Shown piece by piece: positions 1 to 8,624 of a stretch of 64,000 nt of DNA. Positions within the stretch are counted from its first letter, which is position 1. Each line of letters starts with the position of its first letter. The notes under the pieces are model-generated. The model ran no database searches. It was not told the DNA's origin and saw only the letters and a list, made by a program, of their open reading frames with translations. Position numbers and translations under genes: made by a program. Origin of the DNA: Thiomicrospira aerophila AL3 (GTDB lineage Bacteria > Pseudomonadota > Gammaproteobacteria > Thiomicrospirales > Thiomicrospiraceae); the NCBI RefSeq assembly GCF_000227665.2, contig NZ_CP007030.1:434001-498000 (forward strand), in the 5' to 3' direction.

Positions 1-1163
1 GCCAACATATCGGATTGCGCAAAATCAAAGGCGCCATGATAACAAAAGGGTTCGCAGGCCTGCTTAAATAGCTCAATCACTGTGTCTTGTTGTGCCGGCA
101 AAATGTTTTGCTGGAAAAACCCAATTTGGCGGGCCGCATTCGCCATTTTGTCAGCACGGTTATCTTGAGCAGCGCTAATTAATTGGCGGTAACCTAACGC
201 TGTATCAGCACTAAATGAGCGGGTGGCGCCAAAATCGAGCAGTACAATTCGTTGGGTGTCGGCTTGGTATAAAAAGTTGGCAAAGTTCGGGTCAGTTTGC
301 ATCCGTTGCCAGTCAAACAGCTCGGTCAAAAGTAATCTAAACAGCGCGGTAACCAATTTATCCCGCGTGGCTTGGGGTGCGTTAGCCAGGGTTTCGATGG
401 GTTCGCCGGCCATAAAACTCATCGCCAAAATCGCTTGGTTAGACAAGGTTTGATCCACTTTTGGCAACACAAAATAGTCGTTCAGATCGTTTGCCTTAAG
501 AGCGGTCGCCATCGTATTTAAAGCTTCGGCTTCGTGCTGATAATTCGTTTCTAAAAGCAGTTGTTGTTTGGCTTCGGCAAGAATCGGTGCTAAATCGACG
601 TCTTTGGGTATTAATCGGGACCAGCGTAATAAACTGGCTAAATTATCAACATCACTGTCAATGCTATTTGCCACACCCGGGTATTGAATTTTGATGGCTA
701 AATCTTCACCGGCTAGGCTATGGGCGCGATGCACCTGACCAATGGATGCGGCGGCAATCGGGTAAAAACTAAATTGACTAAAGGCCTGCATCCAATTATT
801 ACCCCAATGCTGGTTGAGTTGGGCTTGCAGTTGCGAAATGGGCATAGAGGGCGCTTGATTGCGCAATTGCGCGAGGATGGTGGCGAGTTCATCGGGAATC
901 AGTTCACCGGCATCAAGGGATAAGAGTTGGCCCACTTTCATCGCGGCACCGCGCATTTTGGCCAGTTCATCGGTCAAGCGTTGAATGTTTTGGCTGCTCA
1001 ATACCAGTGATTGCTTGGTTGATTTTTCGCCTTGTAACCATTGTTTGGTACCTTGGTAAAGAATAGATCCGGCCATGCCCCCGGCCACCTTGCCTAAGCG
1101 TGCTAGGCGGTTAAGGCGGTGGCTAGGTAGTGGATAGCTGTTTGGCGGCGCGGATTTAGTCAT
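1..1163 (-). CDS. AarF/ABC1/UbiB family atypical kinase (C-terminus outside window)
   Basis: The gene starts at the ATG complementary to 1161-1163 and runs off the left edge, so about 387 residues are visible and the C-terminus is missing. ABC1-family landmarks are the KxGQ stretch MRGAAMKVGQLLSLD near residue 95, the AAASIGQVHRA loop, a lysine in LAIKIQYPG, and a metal-binding DFGATR-type segment (VLLDFGATRSF) further on. These are the hallmarks of the ADCK/UbiB atypical kinases, which support ubiquinone biosynthesis or lipid handling at the membrane. It is not in the usual ubiE-ubiJ-ubiB context, so it is more likely a generic AarF-type paralogue than UbiB itself. A copy of the window-wide CAGGCCTG palindrome lies at 55-62. 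Confidence 0.88.
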   Translation of the reverse strand, partial: MTKSAPPNSYPLPSHRLNRLARLGKVAGGMAGSILYQGTKQWLQGEKSTKQSLVLSSQNIQRLTDELAKMRGAAMKVGQLLSLDAGELIPDELATILAQLRNQAPSMPISQLQAQLNQHWGNNWMQAFSQFSFYPIAAASIGQVHRAHSLAGEDLAIKIQYPGVANSIDSDVDNLASLLRWSRLIPKDVDLAPILAEAKQQLLLETNYQHEAEALNTMATALKANDLNDYFVLPKVDQTLSNQAILAMSFMAGEPIETLANAPQATRDKLVTALFRLLLTELFDWQRMQTDPNFANFLYQADTQRIVLLDFGATRSFSADTALGYRQLISAAQDNRADKMANAARQIGFFQQNILPAQQDTVIELFKQACEPFCYHGAFDFAQSDML

Positions 1164-1213
1164 GAGGCAACCTTGGTCAAAAATGAAATTAACACGGCTA
1201 TTGATGCAGTGTA

Positions 1214-1241
1214 TTGCATAACTTTTGTACAACTTTATACT
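1214..1241 (+). promoter_or_regulatory. Candidate promoter with TTGTACAA palindrome ahead of the DUF2805-DUF3429 cluster
   Basis: The 144-base gap between the divergent kinase gene and the DUF2805 gene holds a TATACT -10-like element at 1236-1241. A weak TTGCAT -35-like element lies 16 bases upstream, and the perfect 8-base palindrome TTGTACAA sits between them at 1225-1232. A palindrome inside the promoter spacer is the arrangement used by MerR-type activators, and light clusters of this kind are often MerR/LitR-controlled. No such regulator is in the window, so the link is inference. Confidence 0.3.
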
Positions 1242-1307
1242 GTAAAACGAAGTAAATGCAAGACGAAACTTGGATAACAATTCGCAATAAGCACAGGACT
1301 AAGTAGC

Positions 1308-1577
1308 GTGACAGATTTAGTAGAGGGTGATTTGGATCGTATTATTGAAATGGCTTGGGAGGATCGTACTCCTTTTGAAGCCATTGAGTTGCAGTTTGGT
1401 TTAACAGAGCCGCAGGTGATTAAGCTGATGCGCAATAACCTAAAGCCGGGCTCTTTTAAGCGTTGGCGTGAGCGGGTCACCGGGCGTGCCACGAAACATT
1501 TGCAGTTGCGCGAGTTTACGGTGGGACGGGGCTATTGCGCGACGCAATACAAAGCGCCGCAGTATCGTCAACGTTAA
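1308..1577 (+). CDS. DUF2805 / TIGR03643 family small protein
   Basis: An 89-residue protein matching the TIGR03643 (DUF2805) family. The N-terminal half contains acidic helices (DLDRIIEMAWEDRTPFEAIE) followed by a helix-turn-helix-like stretch FGLTEPQVIKLMRNNLKPGSFKRWRERV, which is the conserved family core. The C-terminal 25 residues are basic and less conserved. The biochemical role is unknown. The family is often found near photolyase, SDR and DUF3429 genes in marine gammaproteobacteria, and that is the context here. It is the first gene of a plus-strand cluster and is followed after 16 bases by the SDR gene. Confidence 0.82.
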   Translation: MTDLVEGDLDRIIEMAWEDRTPFEAIELQFGLTEPQVIKLMRNNLKPGSFKRWRERVTGRATKHLQLREFTVGRGYCATQYKAPQYRQR

Positions 1578-1593
1578 TGATCGTGAGGATACG

Positions 1594-2361
1594 ATGAATC
1601 AAGACATACTCGTGGTGGGGGCCAGTGGCTCGATTGGTCATGCGTTAGTTAACCAGGCTTTGTTGCACTTACCGGCTCAGGCACGTTTAGTACGAATGGC
1701 ACGTCAACCGCAGCGTTTACCGTCATTGAATACGCCACATCAAGTCATTGATTTAGCGATGGATTTCAGTGATCCAGCGCACATTCCAGAGCTATTTGAG
1801 CAGGCTTACCAGGCCTGGTCGCAAGCAGCAGGGTTAGCGCAGCCTGCTGAACACCTAGCGCAAGTGTGGCTCGCCACAGGTTTGTTGCATGATGCGACGA
1901 TGCAACCGGAAAAGCGCTATCAATCACTTAATGCGACGGCAATGCAGCGCGCCTTTGCGGTTAATAGCATTGGACCAAGTTTGTTACTATCACAACTTAT
2001 CGATAGGTTACCCAGGCGTATAGCCCTTAAAATCGGGGTATTGTCTGCGCGCGTGGGCAGTATTAGTGATAATCGCATGGGTGGCTGGTATAGTTATCGT
2101 GCATCGAAAGCCGCGCTAAATATGTTGCTTAAGACTTTCGCTATTGAGTTGGCGCGAACCCACCCACAGCTTACCTTGATGGGGATGCAGCCGGGTACCA
2201 CTCGTAGTGATTTGTCGGCGCCGTTTAGTCGTCATGTTGCTGACAGTGATTTGCAGTCGCCCGAATTTACCGCCGCGCACTTATATCAGGTGCTCGCATC
2301 GTGTCAGCCCAGTGATTCCGGGAAGCTGATTGACTTTATGGGCGAATTTTTTGAGCCTTAA
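1594..2361 (+). CDS. Short-chain dehydrogenase/reductase (C-factor-like SDR)
   Basis: A 255-residue SDR. The Rossmann nucleotide-binding motif is GASGSIG at about residues 8-14. The catalytic region contains the S of LSARVGSISDN and the YRASKAALN motif (YxxxK). The ATG at 1594 is preferred over the upstream GTG at 1468, because 1468 lies inside the previous gene and GTGAGGAT precedes 1594 as a ribosome binding site. The sequence resembles the CsgA/C-factor-like SDRs found beside photolyase genes in several gammaproteobacteria. The substrate is not predictable. It carries one copy of the CAGGCCTG palindrome, encoding QAW. Confidence 0.9.
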   Translation: MNQDILVVGASGSIGHALVNQALLHLPAQARLVRMARQPQRLPSLNTPHQVIDLAMDFSDPAHIPELFEQAYQAWSQAAGLAQPAEHLAQVWLATGLLHDATMQPEKRYQSLNATAMQRAFAVNSIGPSLLLSQLIDRLPRRIALKIGVLSARVGSISDNRMGGWYSYRASKAALNMLLKTFAIELARTHPQLTLMGMQPGTTRSDLSAPFSRHVADSDLQSPEFTAAHLYQVLASCQPSDSGKLIDFMGEFFEP

Positions 2362-2394
2362 ATTCAGATCTATTTAATTAACTAGGAAAAGCTC

Positions 2395-2916
2395 ATGAAA
2401 CAACATCTAACCCCCACTGCAGAGCAAAGGCTCTTCCCAAACTTTAATCAAACGCCAGGCGAGCAGGCCTGGTATTTTGTTAGTGATCAGGTGATGGGCG
2501 GTGTATCCCATGGCGAGGTGCACACCTATGCCGAGCAGGGTCAAATCCAAACTTGTTTGCAGGGGCAGGTCAGCCTAGAAAATAATGGTGGTTTTATTCA
2601 AATGCAATGGGTGCTGGATCGAGGCGTGGATTTGTCCCAGTTCAATGGTTTTTATGTGGATTGGCGGGGCCAGACACCGGCCTTGGCGCTCCATCTAAAA
2701 ACTGACCAATTGATGCGACCCTGGCAATCTTATCGTTATGAAACCCAAGTCAGCGCGCAATGGCAGCGCCAATATATTGCTTTTACCGATTTTGCGCCTT
2801 ATCGTACGGATGCCCCGTTGGATTTGGCGCATGTGCGTCGTTTAGCGGTGATTGCGTTGGGTGAGGCCGGGCCGGTGCAGGTTTGCGTGCGAGAAATGGG
2901 GTTGTATCGCTCATGA
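2395..2916 (+). CDS. CIA30 family protein (NDUFAF1-like fold)
   Basis: A 173-residue protein with the CIA30 domain signature: WYFVSDQVMGGVSHGEV near the start, then a galactose-binding-like beta-sandwich including the FNGFYVDWRGQ and YETQVSAQWQRQYIAFTDF segments. Mitochondrial homologues help assemble complex I, but bacterial members are mostly uncharacterised and complex I assembly should not be assumed here. No signal peptide is visible, so it is probably cytoplasmic. Its stop overlaps the start of the next gene by ATGA, implying translational coupling with the photolyase FAD-domain gene. Confidence 0.85.
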   Translation: MKQHLTPTAEQRLFPNFNQTPGEQAWYFVSDQVMGGVSHGEVHTYAEQGQIQTCLQGQVSLENNGGFIQMQWVLDRGVDLSQFNGFYVDWRGQTPALALHLKTDQLMRPWQSYRYETQVSAQWQRQYIAFTDFAPYRTDAPLDLAHVRRLAVIALGEAGPVQVCVREMGLYRS

Positions 2917-3755
2917 CGCACCAAACATTATTGCTCACGCCGCTGCCATTGCAGTTTAGCCAGCGTGAAGATCTGGTGGCACAGGTACTTGCCTTGTCGC
3001 CTGACTTAATTGCCTTGAATGACGGTCCTGTTGCGAGCTGTGTGTCCGATGTTGTGGGTGGAGCCGATGAGGCCGCGATGGCACTACAGCTTTGGCCTGT
3101 TGCCGACTATGGTAAAACGCGCAATTATTTAAATGGTGCGGTGTCGGGTTTGTCACCCTATTTGCGCCATGGTGTGTTGACGCCAGCTGCCCTCAAGCAG
3201 GCCTGCTTGGCGCAGCAAAGCTTAGACGAAGCGCAAAAACTCTTGCAGCAACTAAGTTGGCGCGATTATTTTCACCATATTGCACAGCTCAATCCTGCCG
3301 ATTTATGGCAGGATATCGAACCTTATAAAACTGGTTTTGCGGCCAGCAATTATTTGGCCGAGCTTCCCTTCGATGTGATGCGCGCACAAACTCCGGACGC
3401 CTTTATTAACCAGTTGATTGAACAACTCTATTCGCAAGGTTATTTGCATAATCATGCGCGATTATATTTGGCCAGTTATTTGGTCCATTGGCGGCACGTG
3501 CGATGGCAGGCCGGCGCACAATGGATGCTGGGTCATTTGCTGGATGGCGACTTAGCCAGTAATAGTTTATCTTGGCAATGGGTGGCCTCCACCTTTAGCA
3601 GCAAACCCTATATTTTTAATCTTGATAATGTGGTGAAGTTTGCCGGTCAGTCTCATGCCTTTGATCTCTCCCCTGCACACAACCCCAGTTTAGCGGCCAG
3701 TTATGAGACGTTGCAGCGACAGTTGTTCCCAAAGTTAGGGAGTAATCATGACTAG
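2913..3755 (+). CDS. Stand-alone photolyase/cryptochrome FAD-binding domain
   Basis: A 280-residue protein made essentially of the C-terminal FAD_binding_7 domain of DNA photolyases. Recognisable pieces are YLNGAVSGLSPYLRHGVLTP, LSWRDYFHHI, YLHNHARLYLASYLVHW and LLDGDLASNSLSWQWVASTF, which form the FAD pocket and substrate face in the family. The first 60 residues do not form a complete photolyase antenna domain of about 130 residues. The ATG at 2913 overlaps the CIA30 stop and is preferred over the GTG at 2883. The next gene overlaps by 8 bases and may supply the missing N-terminal domain. Repair or signalling activity is inference. Confidence 0.85.
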   Translation: MTHQTLLLTPLPLQFSQREDLVAQVLALSPDLIALNDGPVASCVSDVVGGADEAAMALQLWPVADYGKTRNYLNGAVSGLSPYLRHGVLTPAALKQACLAQQSLDEAQKLLQQLSWRDYFHHIAQLNPADLWQDIEPYKTGFAASNYLAELPFDVMRAQTPDAFINQLIEQLYSQGYLHNHARLYLASYLVHWRHVRWQAGAQWMLGHLLDGDLASNSLSWQWVASTFSSKPYIFNLDNVVKFAGQSHAFDLSPAHNPSLAASYETLQRQLFPKLGSNHD

Positions 3756-4275
3756 CCTAAGTTCGAATGTTAATCTTAATCAAACTCCAGCTCGGCTGTT
3801 CTGGTTACATGACGAAGCCTTGGCTAAACCAGATGATTGGCGGGCGAGCGATAGATTGGTGTACCTTTGGGACGCGAATTATTTTGCCCAGCAGGCCTGG
3901 TCATTAAAAAGACGGGTGTTTATTTATGAATGTTTGGTCGCACTTAAGGCAGAAATTTACGTCGGAAAGCCGTCTGAGTTTTGGCCTGCATTTTTGGCGC
4001 AACAAGATCAGTCTTTAGGGCAAGAGTCAGAACCAGTTGTCTATGTTGCTGCGGCACTGGATCCTGTGTTGCAGGCCTGGTTAGCAAGCTGTTCGTCTAA
4101 GGTTAGGCTAGAAATACAATCCAACCCGAGTCATTTTTTGTTGTCCGAGCTGCAACCGACGCGGCTAAAACGCTTTAGTCATTTTTGGCCCGCGCAAGCT
4201 AAAGCCTTGGGTGTGCCCGCATTTGGACGGTCAAATGGATCATCAAAACGTCAATCCGCAAGGAAACATCAATGA
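3748..4275 (+). CDS. Small protein resembling a detached photolyase antenna (Rossmann) domain
   Basis: A 175-residue protein. Its pattern resembles the N-terminal photolyase-related domain: RLFWLHDEAL opens like the FRxDLRLxDNxAL strand, RLVYLWDANYF matches the second strand, KRRVFIYECLVALKAEIYVGKP matches the helix and strand that follow, and a later strand EPVVYVAAALDPVLQAWL is followed by a helix. The tail after residue 140 is basic and low in complexity. It overlaps the FAD-domain gene by 8 bases and the DUF3429 gene by 4, so the three are surely co-translated. The assignment rests on pattern and context, not on a strong motif; a structure prediction would settle it. Confidence 0.5.
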   Translation: MTSLSSNVNLNQTPARLFWLHDEALAKPDDWRASDRLVYLWDANYFAQQAWSLKRRVFIYECLVALKAEIYVGKPSEFWPAFLAQQDQSLGQESEPVVYVAAALDPVLQAWLASCSSKVRLEIQSNPSHFLLSELQPTRLKRFSHFWPAQAKALGVPAFGRSNGSSKRQSARKHQ

Positions 4276-4754
4276 GCGAGCAAAAGCAGGGGATTGTTAA
4301 GTCGCCCATGTATCAAACTCTGGCGAAAGTTTTTACCTATGCGGGAATGTTGCCGTTTATCTATGGTGCGCTAGCAGCATTGGGTTTTGCTCCTGGTTTA
4401 GAATTATGGCCAGACTGGATAAGCTGGCCGCAAGCGATGATTTTTTATGCCGCGGTGATTCTAAGTTTTTTAGCTGGGGTGCAATGGGGGCGAAGTTTGC
4501 AGTCGGGCTTGACCGAGTCGGCTAGTCTGGGTTTGCTGGTCACTGCCAACATCATTGCTGTAGCGGTATGGGTGCTATTGATGCTAAACGACAGCAGCTG
4601 GGCGGTGTTAGGTTTGATGTTAGGTTTTATGCTGGCCTTAGCGGTGGATTATGTGGCGTTACGTCAACAAGATCAGCAGGCCTGGTTTTTCAAGTTGCGC
4701 TGGCAAGCTACCCTAGTAGCTTTAGGTGCATTATTCACCACCTTGTTGGTTTGA
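4272..4754 (+). CDS. DUF3429 family inner-membrane protein
   Basis: A 160-residue integral membrane protein with five or so hydrophobic segments and the family hallmark AAVILSFLAGVQWGRSL around residues 57-71. The DUF3429 family has no established function but is recurrent in photolyase/SDR/DUF2805 clusters of aquatic proteobacteria. The start ATG overlaps the previous stop (ATGA). It is the last gene of the cluster, 87 bases before an independent chemoreceptor gene. It carries a copy of CAGGCCTG at 4677-4684, encoding QAW in a loop. Confidence 0.85.
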   Translation: MSEQKQGIVKSPMYQTLAKVFTYAGMLPFIYGALAALGFAPGLELWPDWISWPQAMIFYAAVILSFLAGVQWGRSLQSGLTESASLGLLVTANIIAVAVWVLLMLNDSSWAVLGLMLGFMLALAVDYVALRQQDQQAWFFKLRWQATLVALGALFTTLLV

Positions 4755-4841
4755 TGGATATTAATTATGCACGTTAGGCTTTTAAAATGATCACCATAGC
4801 GGCATAATTACAGTACATAAAACTTATAAGGTGGGACATTC

Positions 4842-7127
4842 ATGTCTGGTCAAGAATATATCCTTCCTAAGGATCTCGTCATTCTTTCAACGTCTGACCT
4901 TCGCGGTAACATTATTGATTACAATGCGGGGTTTAAAGAGGCGTCGGGTTACAACGATGCAGAATTGATTAATCAGCCTCACAATATTTTGCGCCATCCA
5001 GATATGCCTAAGGAGGCGTTTAAAGATTTTTGGGATACGATTCAAGCTGGCTTGCCATGGCAGGGCCTGGTTAAGAATAAGCGTAAAAATGGTGATTATT
5101 ATTGGGTAATGGCCAACGCAGCTCCTGTGTTTAAAGATGGTAAGATTACTAGTTATTTATCAGTCCGTTACCCTGCTACTGAAGAACAAAAGCAGTTTGC
5201 AACTAAGCTTTATGCTGATATTAAAGCTGGCAAGGTTGGTTTCCCTTGGACAGCTAGACCCTCAATTCATACTGAACGAGCAAAAGCCACCTTGCCGTTA
5301 TTGATTGGAGTAGCTGGTACAGTTGGCGCTGGTGTAAGCTTTGTCACAACCAGTTCACTTATTTACTTAGGTTTACTTGCTGTACCTGTTGTCGCTATGG
5401 GCTATATGGCTAGTCAGCTCTATAACAAACTTACGTTGAATAAGACTATCCTAAAAGGGATTGAGGATATCAACAACAGTGATTACCGCTTGCGGATTAA
5501 TGATAATTCTGAACTCGGCTTTATGATGAACCTAATTCGTTCGCGTAAGGCTGAAGCGGCCGCAAGAAATTATGATCAATTACGTGCTTCGCAGGAGCTA
5601 ACGACTGCCCTGAATGCTGCCAGCACTAATATCATGGTGGCGGACAAAGATTTTAATATCAAAAGTATCAATAAGTCTCTGCGCGAGATGTTTACCCGTA
5701 ATGAAGCACAACTCAAACAAGCTTTACCTAAGTTCGAGGCAGCCAAGATTGTGGGTTCGAATATGGATATTTTCCATAAGGACCCATCGCACCAGCGCGC
5801 GATGGTGAGCAAGATGACGGCACCTTGGACAGGTGAATTGCGTGTTGCTGGTTTAGTGCTGCGCTTAACGGTGGTGCCGATTATCCACCAAGGTGAAAAA
5901 GTGGGTTATGTGGTGGAGTGGCTAGATCGTACTCAGGAAGCCAATATTACCGACGATATTATCCGTGTTATGAAAGACATGAATGACGGTAGCTTTGATT
6001 CTAAAGTTAGCGCTGAGGCTGATGGTGTGCTGAAAATCATGAAAGATAACATAAACGGTGCACTCACTCAAATTGGTCATGCGGTGACTGATATTAGCCG
6101 TGTGTTAGAAGCGCAGGCGACGGGTGATTTAACCCATCAGTTAGCTCCAGGTGTTTATAAGGGCCAAATTCATGATTTAAAGAATGCGATTAATTATGCG
6201 ACAGACAAGCTAAAAGAAGTGGTTGCTTCAGCGGTTGAAGCAGCGCAGGTAGTGAGTGAAGCATCAGCACAGGTTTCACAGGGTGCTACGGATTTATCTG
6301 AGCGTGTGCAATCTCAAGCTGCGGCACTGGAGCAAACTAGCGCGACCATGCATCAGATGAGCTCGGCGATTGAAAATACCAGTCAAAATTCGCAAAAAGC
6401 GGCTAAGTTGTCATTGGAAGTTAAGTCGCAATCCATTGAGGGGGCTCAGGTAATGGAGCAAACCTTAGGTGCGATGAAAGCGATTGAAGAGTCGAGCCAT
6501 AAAATTGCCGATATCATCTCGTTAATTGATAGTATTGCTTTCCAAACTAACTTGCTGGCATTGAATGCGGCTGTTGAAGCAGCTAGAGCCGGTGAGCATG
6601 GGCGTGGTTTTGCCGTCGTGGCGGGTGAGGTTCGTGCGCTTGCGCAAAAATCTGCCGAGGCAGCCAAAGAAATACGTGGTTTGATTGATGTGAGTGTTGA
6701 CCGAGTTGGCAATGGTACACAGTTAGCGCAAAAATCAGGCGACTATTTAAATCAAATCACCCAGTCTATTCAAGAAATGGCGGATATGATCCAAGAAATA
6801 GCTAATGCGTCATTCGAGCAAAGCCAAGGCATTTCTCAGGTGCATGAAGCGATTACGCAGATTGATGCAGTGACTCAGCAAAACGCGGCCTTGGTTGAGG
6901 AAACGACAGCTGCAGCGGAAACCTTGGAAAATGAAGCCACTAATTTGCGCAATACAATGGCCTACTTTAAAACTGGCAATGAAATGTTGGGTCAGTCAGT
7001 GAAAAAGCCAAAGCCAGCTTTATTAGCAGCCACACCGAGCAGTAACCCAAAAGTCTTGGCAAAACCGGCCACCGAAAAAGTGACAAAACCCGCTAAAGCA
7101 AGCGCTGATGAGTGGACTACGTTTTAA
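4842..7127 (+). CDS. PAS-containing methyl-accepting chemotaxis protein (Aer-like)
   Basis: A 761-residue chemoreceptor. Residues 10-120 are a PAS domain of Aer type ([43 protein letters not shown]). Two membrane segments follow at about 150-195. A second PAS-like region ([16 protein letters not shown]) sits at about 265-370, then HAMP-like helices and the cytoplasmic signalling domain, whose hairpin tip is [23 protein letters not shown]. The very C-terminus is DEWTTF; EWTTF resembles the NWETF pentapeptide that tethers CheR in enterobacterial receptors. The Aer-like PAS suggests redox or oxygen sensing through FAD, but the ligand cannot be read. AAGGTGGG precedes the ATG. Confidence 0.93.
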   Translation: MSGQEYILPKDLVILSTSDLRGNIIDYNAGFKEASGYNDAELINQPHNILRHPDMPKEAFKDFWDTIQAGLPWQGLVKNKRKNGDYYWVMANAAPVFKDGKITSYLSVRYPATEEQKQFATKLYADIKAGKVGFPWTARPSIHTERAKATLPLLIGVAGTVGAGVSFVTTSSLIYLGLLAVPVVAMGYMASQLYNKLTLNKTILKGIEDINNSDYRLRINDNSELGFMMNLIRSRKAEAAARNYDQLRASQELTTALNAASTNIMVADKDFNIKSINKSLREMFTRNEAQLKQALPKFEAAKIVGSNMDIFHKDPSHQRAMVSKMTAPWTGELRVAGLVLRLTVVPIIHQGEKVGYVVEWLDRTQEANITDDIIRVMKDMNDGSFDSKVSAEADGVLKIMKDNINGALTQIGHAVTDISRVLEAQATGDLTHQLAPGVYKGQIHDLKNAINYATDKLKEVVASAVEAAQVVSEASAQVSQGATDLSERVQSQAAALEQTSATMHQMSSAIENTSQNSQKAAKLSLEVKSQSIEGAQVMEQTLGAMKAIEESSHKIADIISLIDSIAFQTNLLALNAAVEAARAGEHGRGFAVVAGEVRALAQKSAEAAKEIRGLIDVSVDRVGNGTQLAQKSGDYLNQITQSIQEMADMIQEIANASFEQSQGISQVHEAITQIDAVTQQNAALVEETTAAAETLENEATNLRNTMAYFKTGNEMLGQSVKKPKPALLAATPSSNPKVLAKPATEKVTKPAKASADEWTTF

Positions 7128-7504
7128 TGAGCATGCCGAAATTGCACATTTTATTGGTGGATGACAAACTCAGCATGCTTAAAATTCAGCATGGTTTGTT
7201 AAACAGGTTCGGACATAGTGTAGTTGCGGTCAGCTCAGCATCTGAAGCCATTACGATTCTGACCAATCAGCTCCAAAAGGCGAATTTTGATCTTGTGTTA
7301 ATGGATATGCAGATGCCAGAGATAGACGGTTTAGAAGCGGCAAGAATGTTGCGAAGTCGAGGTGTCACTACGCCAATACTCGCTTTAACAGGGAATGATT
7401 GTGATGATCATCGTAAAGAAGCAGCTGAAGCAGGCATGAATGGCTATTTAACTAAGCCTTTGAATGAAACAAAGCTAAGTAGTGCTTGGGTGAGTATTAA
7501 TTGA
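7127..7504 (+). CDS. Single-domain response regulator (CheY-like receiver)
   Basis: A receiver domain of about 125 residues and nothing else. The acidic pair is D12-D13, the phosphorylation site is D60 in LVLMDMQMPEIDG, the switch threonine is in ALTGND and the conserved lysine is in LTKP. The sequence looks more like receivers of hybrid sensor kinases than like CheY. The ATG at 7127 overlaps the chemoreceptor stop (TAATG) and is chosen over the upstream in-frame start at 7112. Coupling to the receptor gene suggests a shared signalling pathway. No kinase is nearby. A strong terminator follows. Confidence 0.88.
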   Translation: MSMPKLHILLVDDKLSMLKIQHGLLNRFGHSVVAVSSASEAITILTNQLQKANFDLVLMDMQMPEIDGLEAARMLRSRGVTTPILALTGNDCDDHRKEAAEAGMNGYLTKPLNETKLSSAWVSIN

Positions 7505-7522
7505 GAGAGCCTTTATTTCGGC

Positions 7523-7550
7523 AAAAAAAAGGGGCTTATGCCCCTTTTTT
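7523..7550. terminator. Bidirectional rho-independent terminator
   Basis: An A-tract, the stem AGGGGC/GCCCCT with loop TTAT, and a T-tract give a symmetrical hairpin that can stop transcription from both the response regulator gene (plus) and the HU gene (minus), which converge here. Confidence 0.92.
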
Positions 7551-7561
7551 GTTGGTATAAA

Positions 7562-7834
7562 TTAGTTTACAGCGTCTTTTAGACCTTTACCAGGGGTAAA
7601 TTTGACTTGTTTGCGAGCAGCGATTTGAATTTCAGCGCCTGTCGATGGATTGCGTCCAGTACGTGCCGGCACGTCTTTAACACTGAATTTACCGAAACCG
7701 ATTAGGCTAATGTCCTGACCTTTGACCATAAGATCAGAGATAGCTTGGGTAACTTGACTAATTGCAGCGGTTGCGTCTTTTTTGGTAAGACCGGTGTTTG
7801 CAACGATTTGATCAACTAATGCTTCTTTTGACAT
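7562..7834 (-). CDS. hup: HU family nucleoid protein
   Basis: A 90-residue HU/IHF-family protein of typical length. It opens with MSKEALVDQIVANTGLTKKDA, has the GFGKFSV turn and the DNA-clasping arm with GRNPSTGAEIQIAARKQVKF, and ends with KGLKDAVN. These are HU rather than IHF features (ARTGRNPxTGxxI). HU bends and compacts DNA non-specifically. GGGAG lies upstream of the start codon as a ribosome binding site. The 265 bases upstream, shared with the divergent peroxiredoxin gene, are AT-rich and hold no further gene that I can see. Confidence 0.96.
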   Translation of the reverse strand: MSKEALVDQIVANTGLTKKDATAAISQVTQAISDLMVKGQDISLIGFGKFSVKDVPARTGRNPSTGAEIQIAARKQVKFTPGKGLKDAVN

Positions 7835-8099
7835 GAATACACTCCCGTTAAGCTTGAATAAAATGTGATATAAAACCAGCTAGTTAATTGAGTAGTAAGA
7901 TTAAACCATTAAAACGGGTTAAAGATGTTTTACTTAAGCAATAACTAGTTGTAAGTTGAAAACAGGTGAGCCTAAAAAATATGTGGCCTGCATGAATATT
8001 AGGTAAAAATCGCAAAGACTGCAACATTTATCGAGCTTATATCGTTAAATTAAGTGAACATTTAATCTTTTTGTAAATAAACATGCTTGGAGTGATGAA

Positions 8100-8624
8100 A
8101 TGAAATGGTTACGTAGCTTGTTTTTAGCTTTTTTACCCGTGTCTTCAGCCCTTGCTCTAGAGCCAGGTGATGTGGCACCTGATTTTAGTTTAATGAATCA
8201 ACACCAACAAATTGAATCCTTAGCGAATTATCGTGGGCAATGGGTGGTTGTGTATTTTTATCCCAAAAATGATACGCCTGGTTGTACGACCGAAGCCTGT
8301 AGTTTTAGAGATAATATCAACGGCATCATTGCCAAACAGGCCACAGTTTTTGGGATAAGTGTCGACAATGTAGCCAGTCATGCTGCCTTTGCCGAAAAGT
8401 ACCAGCTCCCGTTTAGCTTGTTGTCCGATGAACGTGGTGACGTCGCTAAGCAATACAACTCTTTATGGCAGCTAGGGCCGCTACGTTTTGCGCGTCGTAA
8501 CAGCTTTATAGTTGACCCAAATGGTCGAATTGCCAAGGTTTACAAGGGTGTGGATCCAGAAGCGCACGTAGCTGATGTATTACGTGATTTAAGTCAATTG
8601 CAGCAAGAAGCCGCGCGGTCTTAA
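8100..8624 (+). CDS. Exported Bcp-type (PrxQ) peroxiredoxin
   Basis: A 174-residue peroxiredoxin with an N-terminal signal peptide (MKWLRSLFLAFLPVSSALA, cleavage near residue 19), so it should act in the periplasm on peroxides. The active site is PKNDTPGCTTEAC: peroxidatic Cys62 and resolving Cys67 five residues later, which is the PrxQ/Bcp spacing. DFSL, YFYPK and the later NSFIVDP segment are also conserved. The reductant is unknown. The gene overlaps the YgjP gene by one base (TAATG). Confidence 0.92.
   Translation: MKWLRSLFLAFLPVSSALALEPGDVAPDFSLMNQHQQIESLANYRGQWVVVYFYPKNDTPGCTTEACSFRDNINGIIAKQATVFGISVDNVASHAAFAEKYQLPFSLLSDERGDVAKQYNSLWQLGPLRFARRNSFIVDPNGRIAKVYKGVDPEAHVADVLRDLSQLQQEAARS

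Noticed and set aside
4783-4809. Possible sigma-28 (FliA) promoter before the PAS chemoreceptor gene: TAAA, 15 bases, GCATAATT.
   Set aside because: The -35 half matches but the -10 half shares too few bases with GCCGATAA to claim it.
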